Shown here: one piece after another, positions 18,678 to 28,655 of the stretch
Position numbering within the stretch: position 1 is the first letter of the stretch
Layout: each line of letters begins with the position of its first letter
Origin: Microcoleus vaginatus PCC 9802
Lineage (GTDB): Bacteria; Cyanobacteriota; Cyanobacteriia; Cyanobacteriales; Microcoleaceae
Assembly: GCA_022701275.1 (NCBI GenBank)
Contig: CP031740.1
Coordinates: 1,189,001 to 1,253,000 of the forward strand
DNA: 64,000 nt
Direction of reading: 5' to 3'
Notes under the pieces: model-generated
What the model was told of the DNA's origin: nothing
Seen by the model: only the letters and a program-made list of their open reading frames with translations
Database searches by the model: none
Translations under genes and position numbers: made by a program

Positions 18678-19424
18678 ATGAAAAAACTAATTTTACTGAC
18701 TGGAATGCTACTCATGATGACGGCAAAATCAGTATTTGCCAGCCCAGTAGCCCAAAAAATTGCACCGAGCGAGCTGATGGCTGCCTCGGAAATTACAGAA
18801 ACCGTTAACCAACCCGCTACATCTGGATCAGTTCCAAAGCTCGAACCCATTGAGCGAATGTCAACCTCGGAAATCCGAGAAACCATCAACCAACCCACCA
18901 CCTATATTTTTGAAGGCGTCAAAGGGCGGGAACTCACTCTCTCCCTGTGGGCGGGACAACTGACAGCCGAACTGTACAGTCCCAACGGTGAAAATATGGG
19001 GGTTATTGAAAAAACAGATAATCAGTGGATTGGCCAGTTGCCAGAGTCCGGTATCTACCGCGTGCGAGTTACCCCGAAAGGTGAAACCACCAGCTTCGTA
19101 CTGGGACGCGATTTTAACGCCAAGTGGACTTATAGGCCCGATCGCGCAATTCCCATAGCATTCAAGGAAAAACAAGCCACAATCAAACTCAAAATGTCCG
19201 GCTACCAAATCCAGCCCATCACGGTTCAAGGCAAGCAGGGGCAGACAATTAGGGTGACAGCTAACAAAAAAAATCTAGATCTGGCGATCGAATCTCCGTC
19301 GGGACAACTTCTGGATCAAGGCGAAGGTCAAACTTTTGCTCAACTCCCCGAGTCCGGAACCTACCGGGTAATCGTAGTTGCCAAGAGGCCGGTCAAGCCC
19401 TCAATCCGAGTTTCTCTGCAATAG
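18678..19424 (+). CDS. Secreted protein with two PPC-like beta domains
   Basis: This 248-aa protein starts with a Lys-Lys plus hydrophobic signal peptide cleaved near VFASPVA. Two short N-terminal repeats (SEITETVNQPAT and SEIRETINQPTT) follow. Two beta-rich domains each end in a QLPESGxYRVxV motif (about residues 117-128 and 220-234), typical of bacterial pre-peptidase C-terminal (PPC)-like domains. No catalytic domain is present. It is probably periplasmic or extracellular; the function is unknown. Confidence 0.75.
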   Translation: MKKLILLTGMLLMMTAKSVFASPVAQKIAPSELMAASEITETVNQPATSGSVPKLEPIERMSTSEIRETINQPTTYIFEGVKGRELTLSLWAGQLTAELYSPNGENMGVIEKTDNQWIGQLPESGIYRVRVTPKGETTSFVLGRDFNAKWTYRPDRAIPIAFKEKQATIKLKMSGYQIQPITVQGKQGQTIRVTANKKNLDLAIESPSGQLLDQGEGQTFAQLPESGTYRVIVVAKRPVKPSIRVSLQ

Positions 19425-19469
19425 CAAAGATTGCACAAATACTGTCGAGCGATCGAATTTGCGCCACCC

Positions 19470-19506
19470 AAAAAAACAGCTCCCCAATTGGGCGAGCTGT
19501 TTTTTG
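19470..19506. terminator. Bidirectional terminator between convergent genes
   Basis: AAAAAACAGCTC pairs with GAGCTGTTTTTT around a CCCAATTGGG core. It lies between the secreted-protein gene and the TPR gene, which face each other. Confidence 0.85.
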
Positions 19507-19513
19507 CGTAACA

Positions 19514-20536
19514 TTAACCTTGGATCAGCGCTTCAAAACGTTCTTGTTTCCAAATGCAGCTTAAATCCGAGTCAGCTAAAGCTAGCTCTCGGTATAAATT
19601 AGGGATAAACTCAACAGCCCGCTGCAAATTGTCAAGGGCCAAATCAGCAAACCCCAGTAGCGCATAACAGCAAGCTTTATTGTAAAAAGCGTTAGCAAAA
19701 TCAGGATTTATTTCTAAGACTGTTTCGTAGCAAGCAATCGCCTCAGAGTAGCAGCGTTTTCGCGCCAATTCCACACCCCGGTTGTACCAAATCAAATAAT
19801 CTTCAAAGGGACGCTCAGATGTGGGAGTAAACTTGGCATTTCTCTGATTTAAACCTATTAATTTCTCCAAAGCAACTCTCCGTTCGCCCACCGCTTCGGC
19901 TCTGCCCGGTTGTAGAGCGATCGATCGGCTAAAACTAGCCACTGCTTGTTTGTAAAGTCCCATATAGTTCGCAGCTAGACCGCGATTGTACCAAGCCTTC
20001 GCGTCGTCAGGCTTAAACTCGATCGCCCGTTCAAAACTGTTGAGCGCCTGATAGTAAAGCTTGAGTTCCAACAAGGCATTACCTCGGTTGTACCACGCCC
20101 AAGCAGCCTCCGGGTGCAAATTTAAAGAGCGATCAAAACTCAGAACCGCCTTCTCGTACAGCCCCATATCGATCAGCGTCAGTCCCCGGTTGTGCCAAAT
20201 ACTTGCCGCGCACGGACTGAACTCCAGAGCCCGGTCAAAACTATTGAGAGCCTCCAACCACTGGCCCAACTTTCCTAAAGCAATAGCCCGGTTGTGCCAG
20301 CCAAAGCTCGCATTCGGCTCCACCGCCAAGGCCTCATCAAAACTCTTCAGCGCCTCTAAGTGCCGTTCTAATTTCCCCAGAGCCATACCTCGCCCGAACC
20401 AAGCCTTATAATGATCTGATTGCAACTTCAAAGCTCTGTTAAAGTTCGCCAGAGCACCATGATCATCGTTAGCTTCGAGGTGACGCGAACCCAGGTGGTA
20501 GTACCAAGCCGCTTCCAAGTTTTGAATTAAGTTCAT
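19514..20536 (-). CDS. TPR-repeat protein
   Basis: This 340-aa protein is built of about eight tetratricopeptide repeats of 34 residues with the pattern AWYNRGxALxxLxxYxxALxSFDRALEFxP. No signal peptide or fused enzyme domain is visible, so it is probably a cytosolic scaffold. The last repeat region differs (DLALDNLQRAVEFIP). The partner is unknown. Confidence 0.85.
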   Translation of the reverse strand: MNLIQNLEAAWYYHLGSRHLEANDDHGALANFNRALKLQSDHYKAWFGRGMALGKLERHLEALKSFDEALAVEPNASFGWHNRAIALGKLGQWLEALNSFDRALEFSPCAASIWHNRGLTLIDMGLYEKAVLSFDRSLNLHPEAAWAWYNRGNALLELKLYYQALNSFERAIEFKPDDAKAWYNRGLAANYMGLYKQAVASFSRSIALQPGRAEAVGERRVALEKLIGLNQRNAKFTPTSERPFEDYLIWYNRGVELARKRCYSEAIACYETVLEINPDFANAFYNKACCYALLGFADLALDNLQRAVEFIPNLYRELALADSDLSCIWKQERFEALIQG

Positions 20537-20882
20537 AATATTTCGTATCTATCTTAAGGATGATTCTATCTCAAATCCTACTGGGAGTAAAACGGTAATT
20601 CCACTAAAAATCGGAAACTTTTGATACAGGGCGATCGCCGGTACAAACTGCCACTAACAACCTCAACAATTAGCCGTTGATCCTAACTATTTTTCTCTCG
20701 TAAAATGGTCTTTTACCTAATCGCACTCATCGCTTATTGAAGCTGCTGCGAATCTCAAATCAGCCTGAATCACGCCACTATTACCGCATCTCGAATTAGG
20801 TTTGCAGTTACACAAAGAGTCCTAGGGCGCCCCAAGTCTAACTGCAAATCTCATAGTGCGATCGAACTTCTGCTTGCCCTAT
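20537..20882. other. Gene-free stretch
   Basis: About 345 bp without a credible ORF. I see no clear hairpin or repeat apart from short AT-rich runs. Confidence 0.5.
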
Positions 20883-21245
20883 TCAAGCAACCACAACCGC
20901 TGTTTTAGCATTCTCACTCAACAGCAACTGGCCTGTTGCATCAATACTAAAATCTTTGCCCAGCACAAAACCCTTGCCCATCAACCGCTGGCAAACAACC
21001 AGCGCAGTAATCCGGCGAATTTCTTCCATCACGTCAGCAGGAATCAAATAACTCAAACTCCAGAGGACGGACTCGCAGTCATACCAAATCAAACGCTCAA
21101 TACTGACAATCATCAAAGCAGCTACACTGTCAACAGACAGCCGCCCTCTGAGATCTGCAATCAAATCTTTACCAATTAAGCTATTGCGACTCATCATCGC
21201 TCTAGCCATCTTCCCAATTTCTTGTTCGAGTTCTAAATGATTCAT
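20883..21245 (-). CDS. Conserved hypothetical protein (120 aa)
   Basis: Start at the ATG at 21245 (MNHLELEQEIGKMARAM); a GTG three codons upstream is possible. It is a soluble, mostly helical protein with LIGKDLIADLRGRLSVDSV and a C-terminal GKGFVLGKDFSIDATGQLLLS. The family was not recognised. No motif for metal, nucleotide or membrane binding was seen. Confidence 0.55.
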   Translation of the reverse strand: MNHLELEQEIGKMARAMMSRNSLIGKDLIADLRGRLSVDSVAALMIVSIERLIWYDCESVLWSLSYLIPADVMEEIRRITALVVCQRLMGKGFVLGKDFSIDATGQLLLSENAKTAVVVA

Positions 21246-21658
21246 GCTTGGCACTGGCTTTTATTTTTTTAAAGCACTACTAAAAGTAAAAACAGTAGCC
21301 GCTACCAGGCTCTGCCCTAGCGTAGCTGACGCAGGCTCTACCGCAACTCTTTTAACAAAGTATACCTAAAGAAAGATCAAAAATATATCTAAAGGGAGAT
21401 ACCAAAATATTTTTTTTGAAACAAATTTGTCAACCAATTCCCACAAGAGTTTTTACGAGCAGTAAATTGAGTATTTATACTTAGTATGACCCGGAGTAAA
21501 GTCAATCGATTGAAGAATTGAAAAATTGAAGAATTGAAGAATTGGAGAAAGCGACCTCACGGAGGAATCCGGGGGGTTGTACCCAGGCTGCTTTTGGTCA
21601 AAAATGGGTAAATTCGATACATACTTAATAAAGTAGTTACTCCGGAGAAAAAACAGCA
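21246..21658. other. Gene-free stretch before deoC
   Basis: It holds a GCTCTGCC...GGCTCTACC repeat-like piece (about 21310-21340) and GAAGAATTGA short repeats (about 21512-21543). A CTCCGGAGAAAA stretch, 10-20 nt before the deoC ATG, is the likely ribosome site. Confidence 0.5.
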
Positions 21659-22339
21659 ATGGCTGCAAACCAGGCAGACATCGATATTGCCCCCTTGATC
21701 GACTACGGCCTGATCGACCCCACCGCTACGCCAGAGCAAGTAGAAAACTGTTGCCAACAAGCAGAGAGATTTGGCTTTGTCACAGTTTGCGTGTATCCCG
21801 CCTACGTCAGACAAGCAGTTGAGTTGCTGCACGGCAAACGTCCCAAAGTCTGTACAGTTATAGGTTTTCCCACCGGTGCTTCAACTTCAACGGTGAAAGT
21901 TTACGAAGCTCTAGAAGCTGCAGATAATGGAGCCGTAGAGTTAGATGTCTCCGTTAACTTAGGATTGTTGAAAGCTGGAAGAATCGACGAATTCCACCGG
22001 GAATTAGCCCAAATTTGCGAAGAAACAAATCTCACCATCAAAGCAATTATCGAAAGTTCGCTTCTTTCCGATCCCGAAAAACAATTAGCGGCTGAGATTT
22101 GTATGGAAGCTGGTGTGGCTTATATCAAAACCAACACTGGCTTTTTTGGCCCGGCGAAAGTTGACGATGTGCGACTGCTGAAGGAAGTTACGAAGGGACG
22201 GATTGGGATTAAAGCGGCCGGCGGAATTCGTACTCATGAACAAGCTCTAGATTTGGTAGTAGCTGGGGCAACTCGTTTGGGGACTTCTCGTGGCCCCGAA
22301 TTACTCCGCCAGCGCGATAATTTAGATAAAAGTCATTAG
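21659..22339 (+). CDS. deoC: Deoxyribose-phosphate aldolase
   Basis: This 226-aa class I aldolase cleaves 2-deoxyribose 5-phosphate to glyceraldehyde 3-phosphate and acetaldehyde. The Schiff-base Lys is in [10 protein letters not shown], the proton-relay Lys in [10 protein letters not shown], and the Asp in ELDVSVNLG. The start is an ATG with GGAG upstream. In many cyanobacteria deoC is next to recO, as here; the link is probably a shared transcript rather than a pathway. Confidence 0.95.
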   Translation: MAANQADIDIAPLIDYGLIDPTATPEQVENCCQQAERFGFVTVCVYPAYVRQAVELLHGKRPKVCTVIGFPTGASTSTVKVYEALEAADNGAVELDVSVNLGLLKAGRIDEFHRELAQICEETNLTIKAIIESSLLSDPEKQLAAEICMEAGVAYIKTNTGFFGPAKVDDVRLLKEVTKGRIGIKAAGGIRTHEQALDLVVAGATRLGTSRGPELLRQRDNLDKSH

Positions 22340-22375
22340 TCATTAGTCATTAGTCATTAGTTATTAGTTATTAGC
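22331..22375. repeat. CATTAGT heptamer repeat
   Basis: Four or more tandem CATTAGT units with TTATTAG variants, overlapping the last codons of deoC. Confidence 0.85.
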
Positions 22376-22478
22376 AATGGCTAATTGGTCATGGCTAATT
22401 GGGAATTGGTGCGCCCTTACGCACCCTACAACTAAAAGTTCTGCCTATTGGACTGTTTTTGCTACTGTCTAGTAACAA

Positions 22479-22563
22479 TACTTCGGACAGTTTTTGATTG
22501 CCAACAGTAGAATGACTGTTCCAGGTCGATCGACCAACGAGGAAAATGAAACTGTCCGAAGTA
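22479..22563. repeat. 15-bp inverted repeat before recO
   Basis: TACTTCGGACAGTTT (22479-22493) and AAACTGTCCGAAGTA (22549-22563) are perfect reverse complements 55 bp apart. They lie 36 bp before the recO start. It is either a small mobile-repeat relic or a stem in the deoC-recO mRNA. Confidence 0.7.
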
Positions 22564-22598
22564 ATGTAGTAAATCTAAAATCTAGAATTTAAAATCGA

Positions 22599-23474
22599 GT
22601 GACTCGAACTTACAAAGCAACTGGAATCAATCTCAAGAGTGCGCCGATCGGGGAATCTGATCGAGTGCTGACAGTTTTGACGCGGGAATTCGGCTTAATT
22701 CGAGCCGTAGCACCGGGTGTTCGCAAACAGCGATCGACCATCGGCGGTAGAAGCGAATTATTTGTCGTTAACGAATTGCTAATTGCCAAAGGCCGATCGC
22801 TCGACAAAATTACCCAAGCCGACACCGTACAATCCCATCCGGGTTTGAGCCGCAACCTCGGGAAACTCGCAGCCGCGCAATATCTGGCCGAATTGGCGAT
22901 CGCCAGTGCTCTTTCCGACGAACCCCAAGAAGAACTCTTTTGGTTGCTGGGCGAACATTTGAGCCGTTTAGAGCGTTTGTCCGATCGCACAGAAATCCAA
23001 TCCGCCGCCGTGCTTGTCGCCCACCTCAGCCACGGCATTTTTCACTTGCTAGCCTTAGCCGGCCTCGCGCCCCAAGTCCAAGTTTGCTGCGCCACCAGAC
23101 AGCCGCTCATCCCCAATTTCACCGATCCGAACTGGCAAACCGGGTTTAGTATACCCTCTGGGGGAACCTTTAGCTTGTCCGAACTAGCTAACTTAGAGGC
23201 AGAACTCTCTTCAGAAACCGGTAGCTTGTACAAATCGGCCTCCCGTTCCCGCCAAATGAATAGCAGCAAACACTTGACAAATTTCGAGATTAATGCTAAG
23301 GAATTAGCAGCGCTGCAACAGTTGGCTAGTCCAGAACTAGGAGAGGGGATTGCCGATCAAACAACTTGGGTATCAGTAGAAAATATTTTGCGACAATATG
23401 CCCAGTATCATTTAGGTTGCACGATTCGCTCGGGAAGCTCGATCGACACCTACCTAGAGAGTTTTGAGTTTTAA
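22599..23474 (+). CDS. recO: DNA repair protein RecO
   Basis: This 291-aa recombination mediator acts with RecR to load RecA in gap repair. The N-terminal OB-fold segment (YKATGINLKSAPIGESDRVL, LTREFGLIRAVAPGVRK) and the following helical region (AQYLAELAIA) are characteristic. The start is GTG. Cysteines that form a zinc site in some RecO proteins are not obvious. It follows deoC and precedes the MFS gene in the same direction. Confidence 0.9.
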   Translation: MTRTYKATGINLKSAPIGESDRVLTVLTREFGLIRAVAPGVRKQRSTIGGRSELFVVNELLIAKGRSLDKITQADTVQSHPGLSRNLGKLAAAQYLAELAIASALSDEPQEELFWLLGEHLSRLERLSDRTEIQSAAVLVAHLSHGIFHLLALAGLAPQVQVCCATRQPLIPNFTDPNWQTGFSIPSGGTFSLSELANLEAELSSETGSLYKSASRSRQMNSSKHLTNFEINAKELAALQQLASPELGEGIADQTTWVSVENILRQYAQYHLGCTIRSGSSIDTYLESFEF

Positions 23475-23705
23475 ATTTTGAGTGTTGATTTAAATAGGTG
23501 AACGGGCGATCGTACATCGCACCCCCAGCCTGCCGGATACCCGAACCAGCCGGCCATTTCAGATAAATTCTCAAGGTTGTTGCGACATCAGATAATAGAT
23601 AGAGATAAAGTTACGAGATTATTAATAAACTTAGGGGTTAACACCTCAATTTGAAATTCCCATCCCCCCAACCTCCACCATCCCAGGCGATCCCCCCCAA
23701 ATCCT

Positions 23706-25277
23706 ATGATGCGACTGTCCGATTCTGATTTGACAATATCTGTTTTAGCTGTGACCCACCACAAAATGGAAGAACGAGAAAATTTTCCCGATTTTCGCTC
23801 CGATCCCGTCTTGGCCGATCGACAATGGAGCAACGTCCAACCCCCAGAAATGGATAAATATCCCACAACTCCCGAAACAGAGTCCAGCAACGGCAAAAGC
23901 CAACAACCCGAAGCACTCCCCCCGGTCCCCACACCAGAGCTAGCAGCCGAACTCTCCGAAGCAGTAGCCGAAACTCCCGAAAAAGAAACAGGATTTCTGC
24001 CAGTGCTCAAAAACCCAAATTTTCTAGCATTGTGGAGCGGGCAAGTTTTTTCCCAACTAGCAGATAAAGTTTATCTCGTACTGACGATCGCCCTCGTGGC
24101 CAGCCGCTTTCAAGCGCCAGATCAAACCATCAGCAGGTGGGTATCAGCAATCATGATCGCCTTTACCATTCCCGCAGTGCTGTTCGGGGCTGCCGCAGGC
24201 GTGTATGTCGATCGCTGGTCGAAAAAAGCTGTGCTGGTCGCCACAAACCTCCTGCGGGGAGGCTTTGTTTTAACATTGCCCGTACTGCTGTGGCTCTCTG
24301 ACGGGTGGGAACTCGGTCAACTGCCACTGGGATTCTGCTTGCTGCTGCTAGTAACATTCCTAGTCTCGACCCTAACTCAATTTTTCGCCCCAGCAGAACA
24401 GTCAGTGATTCCCCTAATTGTGGAACGTCGCCACCTGCTATCGGCAAACTCCCTCTACACCACAACCATGATGGGTTCGGTGATTATTGGCTTTGCAGTC
24501 GGAGAACCTTTACTAGCTTTAGCCGACACCCTATTTTCCAACCTCGGCGGCGGACTCGGAATCGGCAAAGAATTAGTAGTAGGCGGAAGTTACGCCTTCG
24601 CCGGAGTGCTGTTGCTGTCGATGAAAACAGGCGAAAAAAACGAAGCCGAACACGAAGCGCCACACCCCCTAGCAGATTTGCAAGACGGTCTGCGTTACAT
24701 CAACGATCAACCGAAAGTCCGCAATGCTTTAATTCAACTAATTATTCTCTTTTCCATTTTTGCAGCCTTGGCAGTTCTAGCGGTGCGGCTGGCAGAAATC
24801 CTCCCCGGTATGAAAGCGTCGCAATTTGGCTTTTTGCTGGCTGCGGTGGGCGTCGGAATGGCTTGTGGGGCGGCGACAGTCGGCTATCTCGGCCATAAAT
24901 TGTCTCACTCCCAACTGAGTTTAATCGGATCGATCGGCATGGCACTTGCTTTGATGGGCCTTTCTGCATTTACACACCATTTGTGGCTCTCGGTGCTGTT
25001 CATTACCCTGTTGGGTTTATTTGCCTCATTGGTGGGAGTGCCGATGCAGACTACAATTCAAGCAGAAACCCCAGAAGAAATGCGGGGAAAAGTCTTCGGG
25101 CTGCAAAACAATGCCACTAATATCGCTTTGAGTTTACCCTTGGCTTTGGCCGGGGTAGCCGAAACATTTCTGGGTTTGCCCACAGTATTTTTGGCTTTAG
25201 CAGGATTAGCGATCGCTGGCGGTATCTTAACCTGGTATATTTCCCGTAGCAGTAATAGCAAAGTCGATCGAAGCTAA
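23706..25277 (+). CDS. MFS transporter
   Basis: This protein of up to 523 aa has a long, acidic, Pro-rich N-terminal segment. The major-facilitator domain starts near residue 100 (LKNPNFLALWSGQVFSQLAD) with about twelve membrane segments and a DRWSKK-type loop after TM2-3. A later start at the ATG at 23850 (MDKYPTTPE) is equally possible; no ribosome site decides it. The substrate is unknown; many homologues are annotated as efflux permeases. A glycosyltransferase gene follows after 26 bp, suggesting one transcript. Confidence 0.8.
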   Translation: MMRLSDSDLTISVLAVTHHKMEERENFPDFRSDPVLADRQWSNVQPPEMDKYPTTPETESSNGKSQQPEALPPVPTPELAAELSEAVAETPEKETGFLPVLKNPNFLALWSGQVFSQLADKVYLVLTIALVASRFQAPDQTISRWVSAIMIAFTIPAVLFGAAAGVYVDRWSKKAVLVATNLLRGGFVLTLPVLLWLSDGWELGQLPLGFCLLLLVTFLVSTLTQFFAPAEQSVIPLIVERRHLLSANSLYTTTMMGSVIIGFAVGEPLLALADTLFSNLGGGLGIGKELVVGGSYAFAGVLLLSMKTGEKNEAEHEAPHPLADLQDGLRYINDQPKVRNALIQLIILFSIFAALAVLAVRLAEILPGMKASQFGFLLAAVGVGMACGAATVGYLGHKLSHSQLSLIGSIGMALALMGLSAFTHHLWLSVLFITLLGLFASLVGVPMQTTIQAETPEEMRGKVFGLQNNATNIALSLPLALAGVAETFLGLPTVFLALAGLAIAGGILTWYISRSSNSKVDRS

Positions 25278-25303
25278 AAAATAACAAACTCTGATTTACT
25301 CGA

Positions 25304-26530
25304 ATGCACATCGCTTGGCTAGGAAAAAAATCACCTTTTTGCGGTAACGTCACTTACTCCAGGGAAGTCACCAACGCACTATTAGACCGGGGATACCAGG
25401 TCAGTTTCCTGCACTTCGCCCAAGAAGCGGGCCCACTGGACAGGAACACTACGGGGTGGAACATGGCAAATGGTTCATGGGGAAAGGGAATTGCTCAAAC
25501 CTCATATACCAATTCACTATCGCCCGCTAGTTGCAACGAAGTGTCTTTACCCTGTCACTACAAGTCGCAAATTTATACGATTCCCACTCTCAAGTCGCGC
25601 ACAGTGCTGATGAAATCTCTGCGGCGGCTGAAACCCGATGTTGTTCACGCTTCCCTGACGCTTTCGCCTCTAGACTTTCTGCTGCCGGAAATTTGTCAAG
25701 AATTGAATTTGCCTCTGGTGGCGACTTTTCACCCGCCCTTCGATCGCAAATTGCGGAATTTGACATCGGGAACTCAACACCTGATGTATCAACTTTACGC
25801 TCCGTTTTTGGCGAACTACGACTCGACGATCGTATTTTCTTACATTCAGCGGGATATTTTGGTGCGCTTGGGAGTGCCGGAAGAACGGGTGGCTGTGATT
25901 CCCAACGGCGTGGATGCTGTTAAATATTCTCCAGGGCCTTCGGGGTTGAAGTCGGAATTAAAGGCCGATCGAATTTTTGTTTACCAAGGCCGCATTGCCC
26001 AGGAGAAAAATGTCGAGGCTTTGCTCAAGGCATGGAAACAGTGCAATTTTGGCCCTGGGAACGTATTGGCGATCGTAGGCGACGGGCCCCTAGCAGCCTC
26101 GCTGCAACTGTTTTTCGGCGAAGATGATGGCATTGTGTGGCTCGGATTTGTTGCCGAGGAGGAACGCCGGATCGAAATTCTGCGGGGGGCAGATGTATTT
26201 ATTTTGCCTTCTTTGGTGGAGGGACTGTCGCTGTCGTTGCTGGAAGCGATGGCCTGCGGTTTAGCTTGTTTGGCAACCGATGCCGGTGCTGACGGCGAGG
26301 CCTTGGAGGAAGGCGCGGGGATAGTTTTGAACACTCAGCGGGTACGGAGTCAGTTGCAAACCTTGCTGCCGCTGTTTTGCGATCATCCTGAGTTGGGAAT
26401 GCTGCTTGGTCAAAAAGCACGCCAACGGGCGATGGAGCGATACACTCTCAGTCAGAATATTACTGAGTTGGAAAAGCTGTACTCAGAGGTTTTGCAAAAG
26501 CAGCGCGTACCAATTCGCGGTTTAGCATAA
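25304..26530 (+). CDS. Glycosyltransferase, GT4 family
   Basis: This 408-aa GT-B glycosyltransferase has an N-terminal half with GNVTYSREVTNALLDRG. The C-terminal half carries NGVDAVKYSP, YQGRIAQEKNVEAL and an EX7E-type GLSLSLLEAMACGLACLATD. The glycan target is unknown. Residues about 46-75 are low in family character (NTTGWNMANGSWGK) and may come from an inserted repeat. It sits 26 bp after the MFS gene. Confidence 0.85.
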   Translation: MHIAWLGKKSPFCGNVTYSREVTNALLDRGYQVSFLHFAQEAGPLDRNTTGWNMANGSWGKGIAQTSYTNSLSPASCNEVSLPCHYKSQIYTIPTLKSRTVLMKSLRRLKPDVVHASLTLSPLDFLLPEICQELNLPLVATFHPPFDRKLRNLTSGTQHLMYQLYAPFLANYDSTIVFSYIQRDILVRLGVPEERVAVIPNGVDAVKYSPGPSGLKSELKADRIFVYQGRIAQEKNVEALLKAWKQCNFGPGNVLAIVGDGPLAASLQLFFGEDDGIVWLGFVAEEERRIEILRGADVFILPSLVEGLSLSLLEAMACGLACLATDAGADGEALEEGAGIVLNTQRVRSQLQTLLPLFCDHPELGMLLGQKARQRAMERYTLSQNITELEKLYSEVLQKQRVPIRGLA

Positions 26531-26620
26531 TTCAGCAGGAAGAAGGAACTCCTAACCAGTTGAAATTAATCCGTGTATCCGTGTCAAAATTCGTGTCGTG
26601 CCTTCCTTCTTCCTTTGCAA

Positions 26621-27049
26621 ATGACTTACCGAAATCCTGCTCCTACAGTTGATATTATCATCGAATTAGCCGATCGCCCCCATCGGCCGATCATACTCAT
26701 CGAACGCCGCAATATTCCCTACGGCTGGGCACTTCCCGGCGGTTTTGTCGATTACGGGGAAGCGGTAGAAACGGCGGCCAAACGCGAAGCTTTAGAAGAA
26801 ACAAGCTTGAATGTAGAATTAATTGAGCAATTTTACGTTTATTCTGACCCCAATCGCGACGCCCGCGAACACACTATCAGTATTGTATTTTTAGCCTCTG
26901 CAACGGGCGAACCTCAAGCCGCCGACGATGCTAAAAATTTACAGATTTTTGAATCTTGGCAGATTCCCCATCAATTATGTTTTGATCACGATCGCATTTT
27001 GCGCGATTATTGGCGTTACCGTCATTATGGATTGCGTCCGCGTTTGTAG
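26621..27049 (+). CDS. Nudix hydrolase
   Basis: Start at the ATG at 26621; the upstream GTG at 26573 adds residues without family character. The 142-aa product carries the Nudix box [20 protein letters not shown], followed by TSL, which binds Mg2+ and cleaves nucleoside diphosphates linked to X. The [10 protein letters not shown] form is seen in ADP-ribose pyrophosphatase-like members. The substrate is not certain. Confidence 0.9.
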   Translation: MTYRNPAPTVDIIIELADRPHRPIILIERRNIPYGWALPGGFVDYGEAVETAAKREALEETSLNVELIEQFYVYSDPNRDAREHTISIVFLASATGEPQAADDAKNLQIFESWQIPHQLCFDHDRILRDYWRYRHYGLRPRL

Positions 27050-27060
27050 GTTGAGGATTT

Positions 27061-27142
27061 TTTAACCGCAGATGCACGCGGATTAACGCAGATTGATTAC
27101 TATGATTTATCTGTAATTTATCTGTGTTAATCTGCGGTTAAA
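27061..27142. repeat. Nested inverted repeats of TTTAACCGCAGAT type
   Basis: TTTAACCGCAGAT (27061) pairs with ATCTGCGGTTAAA (27130), and GATTAACGCAGAT (27081) pairs with ATCTGTGTTAATC (27120). The motif resembles a repeat near 47660 (CATCTGCGGTTAAAA). It lies in the spacer between the Nudix and gpsA genes. Confidence 0.7.
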
Positions 27143-27160
27143 TTCATTAAACTAAATTCT

Positions 27161-28078
27161 ATGCCAAACTTGACAATATTAGGCGGAGGTGCTTGGGGTT
27201 CGGCACTGGCAAATCTGGGAGGCAAAAAAGGATCTCGAGTTAATTTGTGGTCGCGCAGCAGTTCTTTTAATCTAGAATCAGTTATAACAGGTGCGGATGT
27301 TGTTGTTTCCGCAGTTTCGATGAAAGGAGTTGGAGCAACAGTCGATCGGCTGCTGGCGTTAGAGTTAAGTCCCAGTACAATTATAGTTACTGTTACTAAA
27401 GGTTTAGACCCCGCGAGTACGCGCACTCCATCTCAAATTTGGCAAAATGCCTTTCCTAACAATTCAATAGTGGTACTTTCTGGCCCCAATCTTTCGGAAG
27501 AAGTTCAGCAGGGATTGCCGGCTGCAACGGTAGCGGCGAGTTCGGATTTAGCGGCGGCCAAACAAGTCCAAAATATTTACAGTTCTGATATTTTTCGGGT
27601 TTATGTGAATGAAGACCCGCTGGGGACTGAGTTAGGTGGAACTTTGAAAAATGTATTTGCGATCGCCGCTGGTGTTTGCGACGGTTTACAATTAGGAACT
27701 AATGCTAAATCTGCTTTGCTGACTCGCGCTTTGCCGGAAATGATTAGGGTGGGAGTTCGCTTGGGAGCTCGCGCAGAAACTTTTTATGGTTTGTCTGGTT
27801 TGGGAGATTTACTGGCTACTTGCAACAGTCCTTTATCGCGCAATTATCGGGTTGGTTTCGGATTAGCTAAAGGCAAATCTTTGGAGCAAATATTGCACGA
27901 ATTGCAGAGTACGGCTGAGGGAGTTAATACTACTAATGTGTTGATTGATTTGGCTAATCAACGCGAAATTGAAGTTCCCGTTTCTCGTCAAGTTTATCGC
28001 TTATTAAATGGTGAAATTACTCCCGAACAAGCTGTTTTATCGCTGATGGAACGAGCTTTGAAACCGGAGATTTTATAA
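27161..28078 (+). CDS. gpsA: Glycerol-3-phosphate dehydrogenase [NAD(P)+]
   Basis: This 305-aa protein makes sn-glycerol 3-phosphate for lipid synthesis. It has an N-terminal Rossmann motif (LGGGAWGSALANL), VVLSGPNLSEEV, GGTLKNVFAIAAGVCDGL with the catalytic Lys, and FYGLSGLGDLLATC, all typical of GpsA. The length is a little short of the usual 330 aa because the loop after the first strand is trimmed (GKKGSRVNLWSRSS), but all key motifs are present. Confidence 0.9.
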   Translation: MPNLTILGGGAWGSALANLGGKKGSRVNLWSRSSSFNLESVITGADVVVSAVSMKGVGATVDRLLALELSPSTIIVTVTKGLDPASTRTPSQIWQNAFPNNSIVVLSGPNLSEEVQQGLPAATVAASSDLAAAKQVQNIYSSDIFRVYVNEDPLGTELGGTLKNVFAIAAGVCDGLQLGTNAKSALLTRALPEMIRVGVRLGARAETFYGLSGLGDLLATCNSPLSRNYRVGFGLAKGKSLEQILHELQSTAEGVNTTNVLIDLANQREIEVPVSRQVYRLLNGEITPEQAVLSLMERALKPEIL

Positions 28079-28342
28079 CCTGTACGACTAGACAGGTAAG
28101 GACTTAAGCAAAGCCTAAGTCCCTACGGGTAACTGAAGTTCAAAAAGTGGTGTCACGAGTTGCTAGTTATGAATTAAGAGTTCTAAGCGACATTGGTTGA
28201 GCGGTCAGATTGAGGTTTTGAGCGCTCGGTAGAGAAAGAGTTTAAGGAATTGAAGATGAGTTGTGAATTCAAAACTCTTTATTTAACTCATAGCTGCCAC
28301 TTAACTTATAACTCATAGCTTGCAGAGCTAGTGGAACCAGCT

Positions 28343-28573
28343 TTACATCTTGCCTTGCTGCATTACCTGTTGAAGGTGCTGCCGAATTTCCTGCGCGTGT
28401 TCCATGTCAGCTTGCTGCAATTTTTGAAACAGCTCAGCACAAGGCTGAGAACCCATTTCCTGAGCATCTTTCATGTAAGTGTCGTAGGCTTTCAAAGCTT
28501 CAGACTTGTTTTGCAAAACTGTTAACAAATCATACTCGAGGTTGCTGATGACGGAATTTCCGTTGGTGCTCAT
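28343..28573 (-). CDS. Small conserved helical protein (76 aa)
   Basis: Start at the ATG at 28573 (MSTNGNSVI). An entirely helical protein with NLEYDLLTVLQNKSEALKAY and a Gln-rich C-terminus. It resembles a small cyanobacterial family of unknown function. The heptad pattern suggests a coiled coil or ferritin-like bundle fragment. Confidence 0.65.
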   Translation of the reverse strand: MSTNGNSVISNLEYDLLTVLQNKSEALKAYDTYMKDAQEMGSQPCAELFQKLQQADMEHAQEIRQHLQQVMQQGKM

Positions 28574-28655
28574 AAACTGACCCTCTGCTAGGATTTGTCC
28601 CAAGTTTGACCGATCCGGGGATGACTGTTCATCTGTCTAGAAGGGTAGATAATTT

